Shown here one piece after another: positions 14,467 through 22,942 of a stretch of DNA of 64,000 bases (position 1 is the stretch's first letter; the number at the start of each line of letters is the position of its first letter). The stretch covers positions 930,001-994,000 of the forward strand of contig NZ_JBANRM010000001.1 in NCBI RefSeq assembly GCF_037154085.1, in the 5' to 3' direction. Under the pieces are notes generated by a model that saw nothing but the letters and a program-made list of their open reading frames with translations, did not search any database and was not told the DNA's origin. Origin of the DNA: Andeanibacterium fulvum. GTDB lineage: Bacteria > Pseudomonadota > Alphaproteobacteria > Sphingomonadales > Sphingomonadaceae. A program made the translations under genes and the position numbers.

Positions 14467-16149
14467 TCAGTGGTGATCTTCGTCCTTGATCACCGGCAGG
14501 GTTTCGAACTGGTGGAACGGCGGTGGGCTGGTCAGCGTCCATTCCAGCGTCGTTGCGCCTTCACCCCAGTAGTTGTTCGGCGCCTTCTTGCCGGCAGTGA
14601 AAGCGTAGATGATGTTGATGAAGAACACCACCAGCGACAGGGCCATGATGTAATAGCCGTAGGTCGCGATCTCGTTCCAGTGCTGGTAGGCCGGGGTGTA
14701 GTCCGGATAACGACGCGGCATGCCCTGCAGCCCGAGGAAGTGCATCGGGAAGAAGATCATGTTCACGCCGACGAAGAAAATCCAGAACTGGATGTGCGAC
14801 AGCAATTCGCTGTGCATCCGGCCGCTCATCTTCGGGAACCAGTAGTAGAAGCCGGCGAACAGCGCGGTCACCGCACCCAGCGACAGCACGTAGTGGAAGT
14901 GGCCGACCACATAATAGGTGTCATGCACCACATCGTCGATGCCGCCATTGGCCAGCACGACGCCGGTCACGCCGCCCACGGTGAAGAGGAAGATGAAGCC
15001 GATGGCCCAGACCATCGGGCTCTTGAACTCAAGCGAGCCGCCCCACATCGTGGCGATCCACGAGAAGATCTTGATGCCGGTGGGCACCGCGATGACCATG
15101 GTGGCAGCCGTGAAGTACATCTTCGTGTTCACGTCGAGGCCCACCGTATACATGTGGTGAGCCCACACGATGAAGCCGACGACGCCGATCGCGACCATGG
15201 CGTAGGCCATGCCGAGATAGCCGAACACAGGCTTGCGGCTGAAGGTCGAGATGATCTGGCTGATGATGCCGAAGGCCGGCAGGATCATGATGTACACTTC
15301 GGGGTGGCCGAAGAACCAGAACAGGTGCTGGTAGAGGATCGGGTCACCACCGCCGGCAGCGTCAAAGAAGGTCGTGCCGAAGTTGCGGTCGGTCAGCAGC
15401 ATGGTGATCGCGGCAGCGAGCACCGGCAGCGCCAGCAGCAGCAGGAAGGCAGTGACCAGCACCGACCACACGAACAGCGGCATCTTGTGCAGGGTCATGC
15501 CCGGCGCGCGCATGTTGAAGATGGTGGTGATGAAGTTGATCGCGCCCATGATCGAGGCCGCACCGGCAAGGTGCAGCGCGAAGATCGCGAAGTCCATCGC
15601 CGGGCCTTGCGAACCGGTGGTGGAAAGCGGGGCATAAACGGTCCAGCCCACGCCCGCGCCGTTGCCCGTGCCGCCCGACATGAAGGGCGAGATCATCAGC
15701 GAGCAGAAGCCCATGAAGGTGAGCCAGAACGAAATATTGTTCATGCGCGGGAAGGCCATGTCCGGCGCGCCGATCATGATCGGAACGAACCAGTTGCCGA
15801 AGCCGCCGATAACGGCCGGCATGACCAGGAAGAACACCATGATCAGGCCGTGCGCGGTGATCAGCACGTTCCACAGGTGGAGCTGCTGGTCGAAATCGAC
15901 CGCGCCGCCGTTAAGCAGCATCGCCACATGGCCGAGCACCTGAATGCCGGGCTCGCGCAGTTCCTCGCGCATGATGCCCGAGATGCCGCCACCGACGATC
16001 CCCGCGAAGATCGCGAAGATCAGGTAGAGCGTGCCGATGTCCTTGTGGTTGGTGGACATGAACCACCGGGCAAAGAAGCCCGGCTTGTGGTCGGCGTCGT
16101 GGTGATGCTCTTCCGAGTGAGCCTGGAAGGTATCGGCTATGGTTGCCAT
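14467..16149 (-). CDS. ctaD: Cytochrome c oxidase subunit I (aa3 type)
   Basis: The catalytic subunit, which carries heme a and the heme a3-CuB centre. The 560-residue protein has 12 helices; FFGHPEVYIMILPAFGIIS contains the CuB His, the cross-linked Tyr and the Glu of the D channel, and WAHHMYTVGLD holds the next two copper His residues. HFHYVLSLGAVTALF near the C-terminal part has the heme ligands. The N-terminal extension HSEEHHHDADHKPG is His-rich. It is second in the operon after ctaC. Confidence 0.98.
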   Translation of the reverse strand: MATIADTFQAHSEEHHHDADHKPGFFARWFMSTNHKDIGTLYLIFAIFAGIVGGGISGIMREELREPGIQVLGHVAMLLNGGAVDFDQQLHLWNVLITAHGLIMVFFLVMPAVIGGFGNWFVPIMIGAPDMAFPRMNNISFWLTFMGFCSLMISPFMSGGTGNGAGVGWTVYAPLSTTGSQGPAMDFAIFALHLAGAASIMGAINFITTIFNMRAPGMTLHKMPLFVWSVLVTAFLLLLALPVLAAAITMLLTDRNFGTTFFDAAGGGDPILYQHLFWFFGHPEVYIMILPAFGIISQIISTFSRKPVFGYLGMAYAMVAIGVVGFIVWAHHMYTVGLDVNTKMYFTAATMVIAVPTGIKIFSWIATMWGGSLEFKSPMVWAIGFIFLFTVGGVTGVVLANGGIDDVVHDTYYVVGHFHYVLSLGAVTALFAGFYYWFPKMSGRMHSELLSHIQFWIFFVGVNMIFFPMHFLGLQGMPRRYPDYTPAYQHWNEIATYGYYIMALSLVVFFINIIYAFTAGKKAPNNYWGEGATTLEWTLTSPPPFHQFETLPVIKDEDHH

Positions 16150-16188
16150 GGCTTTACTTTCGACCTTCTGATCTAATCTTCAAACGGC

Positions 16189-17247
16189 TCAGGCAGCGCC
16201 CGGCGTGGCGGTTTCGGCGGGAGCCGGTGCGGCGGCAGGAGTAACCGCGGCGGCAGGAGCGGCCGGAGCCGCTGCAGCCTTGCTCGGCAGTTCACCGCCC
16301 TGCGACAGGATCCACTGTTCGAACTTTTCCTGCGGGACGGCTTCGACCGCGATCGGCATGTAACCGTGACGCACGCCGCACAGTTCGGAGCACTGGCCGT
16401 AATAGATGCCGGGCTCGTCGATCTGCAGAACCTTTTCGTTCAGGCGGCCGGGAACGGCGTCGAGCTTGAACCACAGCGAAGGCACGGCGAAGGAGTGAAT
16501 CACGTCGGCCGCAGTGGTCTGGATACGGATCGGAACGCCCACGGGAACGACCATGCGGTGATCGACTTCGAGGTGGGTCGGGAAGCCCTTAGCCTTGGCT
16601 TCTTCTTCCGGCATCATGTTCGAGATCACTTCGAACCCGCCATTGTCGGGATAGGTGTAACCCCAATACCACTGATAGCCGGTGATCTTGACGGTCAGCG
16701 CATCCTTCGGAGCGCTCTTATACTGTTCGGCCAGCAGGTTGAGCGAGGGAACCGCGATCAGCACCAGGATCAGGATCGGAACGCCGGTCCACAGCACTTC
16801 CAGCAGGGTGTTGTGGCTGGTCTTCGACGGCACCGGATTGGCGCGGCGGTTGAAGCGGATAATCACGAACAGGAGCAGCGCGAGAACCAGAACCACGATC
16901 GCGATGATCACGGGGGTCAGCACATAGTCGTGCATCCAGCTGGCATCGTGACCGATGGGCGAATGCTGCGACTGCAGCCACATGCCGCCGGGTTCGGGCT
17001 GGCCCTTGATCATGTCGGGACCAAGCGGGGTGTAGGTCGGCGCCGCAGGAGCAGCGGCCGCAGCCGCATCGGCAACCGGGGCCGCCGCATCGGCAGCAGC
17101 CGGAGTCGCAGTAGCGGCGACCGGAGCCGCAGCCTCCTGCGCAAGGGCTGCCTTGGGCAGCAGGGCGAAGGGCGCTGCGCCGACAAGGCCCAGCGAGAGG
17201 GCCTTCAGGGAAGTGACCGTGGTACGAAGGGTCTCGCCGAAGTTCAT
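16189..17247 (-). CDS. ctaC: Cytochrome c oxidase subunit II
   Basis: Subunit II accepts electrons from cytochrome c at its CuA centre. It has a signal peptide (about 1-36), two membrane helices (about 108-131 and 151-172), and a cupredoxin domain with the CuA ligands H251 and CSELCGVRHGYM (C286, C290, H294, M297). Two Ala/Pro-rich low-complexity stretches are unusual in extent: residues 39-70 after the signal peptide and 322-352 at the C-terminus. It is the first gene of the oxidase operon, with a promoter at 17326-17354. Confidence 0.97.
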   Translation of the reverse strand: MNFGETLRTTVTSLKALSLGLVGAAPFALLPKAALAQEAAAPVAATATPAAADAAAPVADAAAAAAPAAPTYTPLGPDMIKGQPEPGGMWLQSQHSPIGHDASWMHDYVLTPVIIAIVVLVLALLLFVIIRFNRRANPVPSKTSHNTLLEVLWTGVPILILVLIAVPSLNLLAEQYKSAPKDALTVKITGYQWYWGYTYPDNGGFEVISNMMPEEEAKAKGFPTHLEVDHRMVVPVGVPIRIQTTAADVIHSFAVPSLWFKLDAVPGRLNEKVLQIDEPGIYYGQCSELCGVRHGYMPIAVEAVPQEKFEQWILSQGGELPSKAAAAPAAPAAAVTPAAAPAPAETATPGAA

Positions 17248-17325
17248 CTGTCTGACGCTTTCCGCTCGTTATCTTGGGGGCAAGCATGCCCGTAGGAACC
17301 CCGTATGGGGCTGGTTTTGCCGGGG

Positions 17326-17354
17326 CCTATACGCGCGCTTGCCCCCCGCCTCAA
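17326..17354 (-). promoter_or_regulatory. Candidate promoter of the oxidase operon
   Basis: On the minus strand TTGAGG (17349-17354) and TATAGG (17326-17331) are 17 bases apart, about 80 bases before the ctaC start. The leader carries a GGGCA/TGCCC hairpin. Confidence 0.45.
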
Positions 17355-17443
17355 GCGCTTCTAGGGATAATTTTCGACAGCCCCGTGCACAGTCGCACCA
17401 AGGGGCATCTGCTTCACACCAACAGGGTTACAGAGAATCATCC

Positions 17444-18025
17444 ATGACCGAAGACGAGGTCCTCTCCGAGTTCCGCGCCAGCGAGGCGCTGCTTGAAGGG
17501 CATTTCAAGCTCTCCTCAGGCCGCCACAGCGCTTATTACCTGCAATGTGCCCGTGTCCTTATGGACCCGATGCGCGCGTCGCGCCTGGCTGCGGCCCTTG
17601 CGGCCAAGCTGCCCCGCGACCTGCGCCAGCAGATTTCCAAGGTGGTCTCGCCCGCCATGGGCGGCGTCATCATCGGCCATGAAATGGGCCGCGCGCTGGG
17701 CGTGGAGGCAATGTTCGTCGAACGGCCGACCGGCACGTTCGAGTTCCGCCGCGGTTTCGGCCTCAAGGAAGGCGAAAAAGTGCTGATGGTGGAAGACGTC
17801 GTGACCACCGGCCTTTCCAGCCGCGAGGCGATGGACGCGATCCGCGCCGCCGGCGGCAAGGTGATCGCCGCTGCTTCGCTGGTCGACCGTTCGGGCGGTT
17901 CGGTCGATTTCAAGGTGCCTTTCTATCCCTTGGTGGAACTTTCCTTCCCCACCTATGCGGAAGACGAACTGCCCCCCGAACTCGCGGCCAGGCCGGTTAC
18001 CAAGCCCGGCAGCCGCCAGGACTGA
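17444..18025 (+). CDS. pyrE: Orotate phosphoribosyltransferase
   Basis: PyrE joins orotate to PRPP to give OMP in pyrimidine synthesis. The 193-residue protein has the PRPP-binding motif VLMVEDVVTTGLSS and the substrate segment FKLSSGRHSAYYLQC. The ATG at 17444 (MTEDEVLSEF) is chosen since it starts the family domain; in-frame codons upstream run into the ctaC promoter region. It leads a plus-strand group with pdxJ, acpS and lepB. Confidence 0.95.
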   Translation: MTEDEVLSEFRASEALLEGHFKLSSGRHSAYYLQCARVLMDPMRASRLAAALAAKLPRDLRQQISKVVSPAMGGVIIGHEMGRALGVEAMFVERPTGTFEFRRGFGLKEGEKVLMVEDVVTTGLSSREAMDAIRAAGGKVIAAASLVDRSGGSVDFKVPFYPLVELSFPTYAEDELPPELAARPVTKPGSRQD

Positions 18026-18040
18026 CGAGAAAGCGGAATT

Positions 18041-18787
18041 GTGAGCGCTATCCTCAACCCCGGACGCCTGAGGCTGGGTGTCAATATCGACCATGTCGCG
18101 ACCATCCGGAACGCGCGCGGCGGCGATCATCCCGATCCCGTGCGCGCGGCCGAGATCGTGGCGGCAGTGGGCGGCGATGGAATCACCGCTCATCTGCGCG
18201 AGGACCGGCGCCATATCCGCGATGCGGACCTCGCCCGCATCCAGGCCGCGACCGACCTGCCGCTGAACCTGGAAATGGCCGCGACCGAGGAAATGCTGGA
18301 GATCGCGCTGCGCCACAAGCCGCACGCCGCCTGCATCGTCCCCGAAAAGCGCGAGGAACGCACCACCGAAGGCGGGCTGGACGCAGCCGGGCTGCATAAT
18401 CAACTCGCCCCGATCGTCGGCAAGCTGCTCGATGCGGGGATTCGCGTCAGCCTGTTCATCGAGGCAAAGCCCGAGCAGATCGAGGCGGCGCTGCGGCTGA
18501 ACGCCACGATCGTGGAACTCCACACCGGCGAATATGCCCATGCCACGGGCGACCAGCGCGCGGCGGAATTGAAGCGCATCGCCGATATGGCCGCCCTCGC
18601 CGCCCGGAACGGGATCGAGCCCCATGCCGGCCACGGCCTCACTTACGAGAATGTGCAGCCGATTGCGGCGATTCCCCAGCTCGCCGAACTGAATATCGGC
18701 CACTATCTGGTGGGCGAAGCGATCTTCACCGGGCTCGACGTCGCCGTGCGGCGCATGCGCGAGTTGATGGACGAGGCTCGCGGATGA
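18041..18787 (+). CDS. pdxJ: Pyridoxine 5'-phosphate synthase
   Basis: PdxJ condenses 1-deoxyxylulose 5-phosphate with 3-amino-2-oxopropyl phosphate to pyridoxine phosphate. The 248-residue TIM barrel begins with LRLGVNIDHVATIRNARGG, which carries the conserved Asp, His and Arg. ELHTGEYAHA and NAGHGLTYEN-like AGHGLTYENV with the catalytic His are also present. The start is GTG at 18041, 15 bases after pyrE. The acpS start overlaps its stop codon; pdxJ-acpS is a conserved pair. Confidence 0.97.
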   Translation: MSAILNPGRLRLGVNIDHVATIRNARGGDHPDPVRAAEIVAAVGGDGITAHLREDRRHIRDADLARIQAATDLPLNLEMAATEEMLEIALRHKPHAACIVPEKREERTTEGGLDAAGLHNQLAPIVGKLLDAGIRVSLFIEAKPEQIEAALRLNATIVELHTGEYAHATGDQRAAELKRIADMAALAARNGIEPHAGHGLTYENVQPIAAIPQLAELNIGHYLVGEAIFTGLDVAVRRMRELMDEARG

Positions 18788-19185
18788 TCATCGGCATGGG
18801 CTCCGACCTGTGCAATATCGAGCGAATCCAGAATTCGCTCGACCGCTGGGGCGAACGCTTCGAGCTGCGCGTGTTCACCGAGATAGAGCGCGCCAAGGCC
18901 GCCCGCCGTCCGCATACCCGCGCCGGCACCTTTGCCAAGCGCTTCGCCGCTAAGGAGGCCTTTTCCAAGGCAGTGGGCACCGGCTTCAAGCAGGGCGTGT
19001 TCATGAAGGATATCGGCGTGGTGAATGCCCGTTCGGGCGCGCCGACGCTGGAATTGCAGGGGGGCGCCCTCGTCCGCCTGCAGGAACTGACCCCCGAAGG
19101 CCATGCGGCCATCGTTCACCTGACGCTCACGGATGACCATCCATGGGCCCAGGCCTTCGTCGTGATAGAGGCGCGCAAGCTGTGA
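18784..19185 (+). CDS. acpS: Holo-[acyl-carrier-protein] synthase
   Basis: AcpS moves the 4'-phosphopantetheine of CoA onto apo-ACP. The 133-residue protein has both family motifs: IIGMGSDLCNIERI with the Mg-binding Asp (D8) and FAKRFAAKEAFSKA with the Glu (E58). The ATG overlaps the pdxJ stop (ATGA), and the next gene lepB starts with a GTG that overlaps the acpS stop. Confidence 0.96.
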   Translation: MIIGMGSDLCNIERIQNSLDRWGERFELRVFTEIERAKAARRPHTRAGTFAKRFAAKEAFSKAVGTGFKQGVFMKDIGVVNARSGAPTLELQGGALVRLQELTPEGHAAIVHLTLTDDHPWAQAFVVIEARKL

Positions 19186-20171
19186 ATTCCGAAGACGAAA
19201 CCCAATCGGGCGCTCCCGCCGATCCTGTCGCGACCGCCTCCTCCACCCCGGCCTCCCCCACTCCGGCCTCAAAAGCCGCTGCGGAGGACAAGAAGGACCC
19301 CAAGGTCAACTGGTTTGCGGAGATTCGCGGGCTGGCGCTGATGCTGCTGGCGGTACTCGCCTTCCACAGCCTGATCGCCAAGCCGTTCTACATCCCCTCC
19401 ACTTCCATGGTGCCCAACCTGCTGGTGGGCGACCGTCTGGTGGTCAGCAAATATCCCTATGGCTGGAGCTGGGTTTCGGCCACGTTCCATTTCCTGCCGC
19501 GCAGCGACTGGAAGATCGCCAGCCGGGTGCCCGAATATGGCGATGTGGTGATCGCGGTGCCGCCAGACCGGCCCGAGGACTACATCAAGCGCGTGATCGC
19601 CCTGCCGGGCGACCGGATCGCGTTGGTGAACGGGCGAATCGTCCTCAACGGCAAGCTCGTTCCCCGGCAGGTGGTATCGCCGGTGCGCATCCCGGTCGAT
19701 CAGCAGACCTGCCCGGATGGCGACGGCGTGGCCCGGCCCTGCCTTGAGGATTTCGAGAATTTCCGGGTCCGCGATGCCGATGGCCGGGAATATTACGAGC
19801 CGCCGACCTATCGCGAGACCCTGCCCAATGGCGTCAGCTATCTGGTGATCGACGACATGATCCAGATGAACGACGATTATGGCGAGATCACCGTGCCGGA
19901 GGACCATGTCTTCCTGATGGGCGACAATCGCGATCACTCGGCGGACAGCCGCGTGCCGGCCAAGCCCATCGCCAATGGCCTGGGCGGCCCGGTTCCGCTG
20001 TCCAGCATCGGCGGACGGGCGGAGTTCATCACCTTCTCGCTCGACGGTTCGATGACCTGGAATCCCCTCACCTGGTTCAAGGCCTTCCGTGACGGCCGCG
20101 CCTGGACTAGCCTGCGCCCCGCGAAGGCCGAACCGGCAGTTGCCAACGGGAGTGGAGATGGCGGGAAGTGA
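19182..20171 (+). CDS. lepB: Signal peptidase I
   Basis: LepB removes signal peptides of exported proteins at the outer face of the inner membrane. Residues 1-45 are a low-complexity Ala/Pro/Ser cytoplasmic segment, followed by one membrane helix (about 47-66). The catalytic Ser is in YIPSTSMVPNL (S75) and the general-base Lys in DYIKRVIALPGD (K136). GDNRDHSADSR is box E. The start is GTG at 19182, overlapping the acpS stop (GTGA); this is preferred to an ATG 13 codons earlier inside acpS. Confidence 0.95.
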   Translation: MNSEDETQSGAPADPVATASSTPASPTPASKAAAEDKKDPKVNWFAEIRGLALMLLAVLAFHSLIAKPFYIPSTSMVPNLLVGDRLVVSKYPYGWSWVSATFHFLPRSDWKIASRVPEYGDVVIAVPPDRPEDYIKRVIALPGDRIALVNGRIVLNGKLVPRQVVSPVRIPVDQQTCPDGDGVARPCLEDFENFRVRDADGREYYEPPTYRETLPNGVSYLVIDDMIQMNDDYGEITVPEDHVFLMGDNRDHSADSRVPAKPIANGLGGPVPLSSIGGRAEFITFSLDGSMTWNPLTWFKAFRDGRAWTSLRPAKAEPAVANGSGDGGK

Positions 20172-21288
20172 CGCAAAACCCGTGCGGGATGGGAAACAGC
20201 AGGACGGGGAACGCAAGGTAGGCTCCAGCCCCGCGCAGATCGCCGACCCTAAACTCGCCTATGAAGCGCGCCGCGCCTTCATGTGGGTGCTGGTGGTGGG
20301 CGGCGCCGTCCTCACCGTCTACATGGCCCGCTCGCTGCTGGTCGTCTTCGGCGGCATGGTTTTTGCCGCGATGATCGATGGCGGCGCGCGCCTGCTGGGC
20401 CGCGTGCTGAAGATCGGACGCGGCTGGCGCATCGCCATCGTCCTCACCCTGGGCGTCGCCTTCCTCATCGGGATGGTAGTCTATGCCGGGACGACGATTG
20501 CCCAGCAGGCGGCAGAATTGCCGCGAATCGTGGAAGAACAGATTCACGCCTGGGCCGTATGGGCACAGGCGCGCGGGGTGGCGGTGGACGCCAATTCGCT
20601 GCAGAGCTTCGGCAGTCAGCTCGCCAGCGGCGTGGGCACGGTTACGCGGGCCCTCAGCGGCCTGCTGGGCGGAATCGCCAGCCTGATCCTGATCGGCTTC
20701 CTGGGCATCTATATCTCGCTCGAGCCCCGGCTTTACGAGCGCGGCATCGCCTGGATGCTGCCCGAGAACCGGCGCGAGGATTTCTACGTCACCGGATCGC
20801 TGATGGCGCGCAAGCTGCGCCACCTGCTGGGCGGGCGGCTGTTCGGCATGGTGGTGGAAGGCATCTTCACCTGGGCGATGCTTGCCGGATATGCGCTGGT
20901 GAACGATGGCGTGCCGGTGCCCATGGCGGTGCTGCTGGGCCTTATCACCGGCACTCTGGCCTTCATCCCCAATGTCGGCGCGGTCATTTCGGGCGTGCTG
21001 ATGGTGCTGGTGGGCTTTTCCGGCGGCACCGAGATGGGGCTCTACACCATCTTCGTCTATTTCTTCGTCCAGACGATCGACGGAAACGTCCTTGTCCCCC
21101 TGATCGCCAAGAAGACGGTCGACCTCGCCCCGGCGCTGGTGCTGGCCACGCAGCTGGTGATGGGGGTGATGTTCGGGATTCTCGGCCTCGCCCTGGCAGA
21201 CCCGCTGGTGGCGATGATCAAGGTCGCGCTGGAGCGGCGCTCGGCCAAATACGATGCTGCGCGCGAAGCGCAGGAGGCCGGGGCTTAG
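20158..21288 (+). CDS. AI-2E family (PerM-like) membrane transporter
   Basis: A 376-residue inner-membrane protein with about eight helices, fitting the AI-2E/PerM family. It shows the family pattern of two N-terminal helices, a soluble segment (about 110-170) and the C-terminal core GLITGTLAFIPNVGAVISGVL with FVQTIDGNVLVPLI. Members export autoinducer or act as Na+/H+ antiporters; the substrate here is not known. The start ATG (20158, MAGSDAKPV) overlaps the end of lepB by 14 bases. Confidence 0.88.
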   Translation: MAGSDAKPVRDGKQQDGERKVGSSPAQIADPKLAYEARRAFMWVLVVGGAVLTVYMARSLLVVFGGMVFAAMIDGGARLLGRVLKIGRGWRIAIVLTLGVAFLIGMVVYAGTTIAQQAAELPRIVEEQIHAWAVWAQARGVAVDANSLQSFGSQLASGVGTVTRALSGLLGGIASLILIGFLGIYISLEPRLYERGIAWMLPENRREDFYVTGSLMARKLRHLLGGRLFGMVVEGIFTWAMLAGYALVNDGVPVPMAVLLGLITGTLAFIPNVGAVISGVLMVLVGFSGGTEMGLYTIFVYFFVQTIDGNVLVPLIAKKTVDLAPALVLATQLVMGVMFGILGLALADPLVAMIKVALERRSAKYDAAREAQEAGA

Positions 21289-21312
21289 GCCCGGCATAAA
21301 GGCAAAGGCACA

Positions 21313-22431
21313 GTGAAAGCCGCGCGAATCTTCCTCTACATCGTCGCCACCGGTATCGTGCTGGTGATCGGGACCTTCTTTGCCCTGCGCATCTGGTCCA
21401 GCGAACTGACCGCCTTCGCCTTCGTGCCCACGGCCGAATTCCAGGAGCAGCAGCCGCTGGCCGCCAGTGCCTATGCCGATCCGCAAATGTGGTTCGCCCG
21501 CCCCGGCAAGGGCGACGATCTGGTGCGCTGGCAGCCGGGCGGCGCGATGCAGAAACCGGGCGAGACGCGCTTTGCCGTCTTCTTCGTCCACCCGACATCC
21601 TATCTGGACAAGGGATCGTGGAACGCTTCGCTCGAGGATGCGACCGCGAATGACCGCGCCCGCCTGTTCCTGAAAGGCATGGCCAGCCCCTTCGGGCAGG
21701 CAAGCGAAATCTGGGCGCCGCGCTATCGCCAGGCAGCATTCGGATCGTTCCTCACCGAAGATCCCAAGGCCGACAAGGCGCTGGACGCAGCCTATCGCGA
21801 CGTCACGCTGGCCTTCGATTATTTCCTGACCCAGATTCCCGCCGACGAGCCGATCGTGCTGGCCGGGCATAGCCAGGGCTCGCTCCATCTGCTGCGGCTG
21901 TTGGCGGAACATATTCGCGGTACCCCTGCGCAAAAGCGCATTGCCATGGTCTATGCCATCGGCTGGCCCGTCTCGCTGGAACACGATCTGCCCGCGCTGG
22001 GCCTGCCTGCCTGCTCAGTCCTGCATCAGGCGGGCTGCATCCAGGGCTGGGTGAGCTTTGCCGAGCCCGCCGATACCGGCCAGATGCTCGAACGCTATAA
22101 CGCCTCGGCGGGTTTCGACGGCCAGTCGCGCAAGGGCAGCCCGATCCTGTGCAGCAATCCGCTTACCGGCAGATCAGCCGATTCTGCGCCCGCCAGCGCC
22201 AATCTGGGCACGCTGGTGCCCAATGCCGCGATGACCGATGGTACACTGACGCCCGGGGCAATACCTGCACGCTGCGATGCCAGCGGCATATTGCTGATCG
22301 GCGATCCGCCCGAACTGGGCCCCGCCGTGCTGCCGGGCAATAATTACCACGTCTATGACATCCCGCTGTTCTGGAAGAACCTGCAGCAGGACGTGACCGC
22401 GCGGGTGAAGCAGTGGACGCCGCCGGCATGA
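21313..22431 (+). CDS. DUF3089 alpha/beta-hydrolase-like protein
   Basis: A 372-residue protein with an N-terminal membrane anchor or signal segment (about residues 5-25) followed by a DUF3089 domain. FFVHPTSYLDKGSWNAS and the nucleophile elbow VLAGHSQGSLHLLRLL are visible, so a serine hydrolase fold is likely; the substrate is unknown. The start is GTG at 21313, since no ATG lies before the hydrophobic segment. The stop overlaps the ruvX start (ATGA). Confidence 0.82.
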   Translation: MKAARIFLYIVATGIVLVIGTFFALRIWSSELTAFAFVPTAEFQEQQPLAASAYADPQMWFARPGKGDDLVRWQPGGAMQKPGETRFAVFFVHPTSYLDKGSWNASLEDATANDRARLFLKGMASPFGQASEIWAPRYRQAAFGSFLTEDPKADKALDAAYRDVTLAFDYFLTQIPADEPIVLAGHSQGSLHLLRLLAEHIRGTPAQKRIAMVYAIGWPVSLEHDLPALGLPACSVLHQAGCIQGWVSFAEPADTGQMLERYNASAGFDGQSRKGSPILCSNPLTGRSADSAPASANLGTLVPNAAMTDGTLTPGAIPARCDASGILLIGDPPELGPAVLPGNNYHVYDIPLFWKNLQQDVTARVKQWTPPA

Positions 22432-22895
22432 TCACCACCCGCGCCCCCGAACTGCGCGAAGCCCTGCCCGGCGGCGGCGCTTTGATCGCACTGGATGTCG
22501 GCACCAAGACCATCGGCACGGCCTTCTGCGATGCGGGCTGGAGCTTCGCTACGGCGGGCAAAACCCTGCCGCGGGGCAAATTCACGGCCGACAAGGCCAA
22601 GCTGCAAGCGCTGATCGCCGAGCGCAGTGTGAAGGGCATCGTGATCGGCCTGCCGCTCAATATGGACGGCTCGGAAGGACCCCGCGCGCAGGCAAGCCGC
22701 GCCTATGCCCGCAATCTGGAACCGCTCGGCCTGCCCGTGCTGCTGTGGGACGAGCGCTGGTCCACCGCCAGCGCCGAACGCGACATGATCGCGCAGGATT
22801 TCAGCCGCGGAAAACGCGCCGAGCGAATCGACAGCCATGCGGCAGCGGTGATCCTGCAGGGAGCGATCGATGCGCTGGCCGGGGCGGCGTTTTAG
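22428..22895 (+). CDS. ruvX: Putative pre-16S rRNA nuclease / Holliday junction resolvase-like RuvX
   Basis: A 155-residue RNase H-like protein of the YqgF/RuvX family. The first catalytic Asp is in ALDVGTKTIGTAF (D23); further conserved parts are VIGLPLNMDGSEG, LWDERWSTASAERDM and the final DSHAAAVILQGAID. The family is linked to 16S rRNA 5'-end maturation. Start ATG at 22428 overlaps the stop of the DUF3089 gene. A palindromic repeat follows directly after its stop codon. Confidence 0.92.
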   Translation: MITTRAPELREALPGGGALIALDVGTKTIGTAFCDAGWSFATAGKTLPRGKFTADKAKLQALIAERSVKGIVIGLPLNMDGSEGPRAQASRAYARNLEPLGLPVLLWDERWSTASAERDMIAQDFSRGKRAERIDSHAAAVILQGAIDALAGAAF

Positions 22896-22903
22896 CCCCC
22901 ACC

Positions 22904-22933
22904 CGTTCGTCCTGAGCTTGTCGAAGGACAGGC
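22904..22933. repeat. CTGAGCTTGTCGAAGG repeat, single copy
   Basis: CGTCCTGAGCTTGTCGAAGG lies between the convergent ruvX and siroheme synthase genes. It is the same family as the inverted pair at 6862-6960. Confidence 0.75.
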
Positions 22934-22942
22934 GGATACGGA

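Noticed and set aside
14332..16176. Long open frame opposite to ctaD
   Set aside because: It is a His/Asp/Glu/Arg-rich shadow of the conserved ctaD gene, caused by high GC in the third codon position.
20107..21984. Long open frame opposite to the AI-2E permease and DUF3089 genes
   Set aside because: It spans two genes with good family matches on the other strand and has no recognisable domain.
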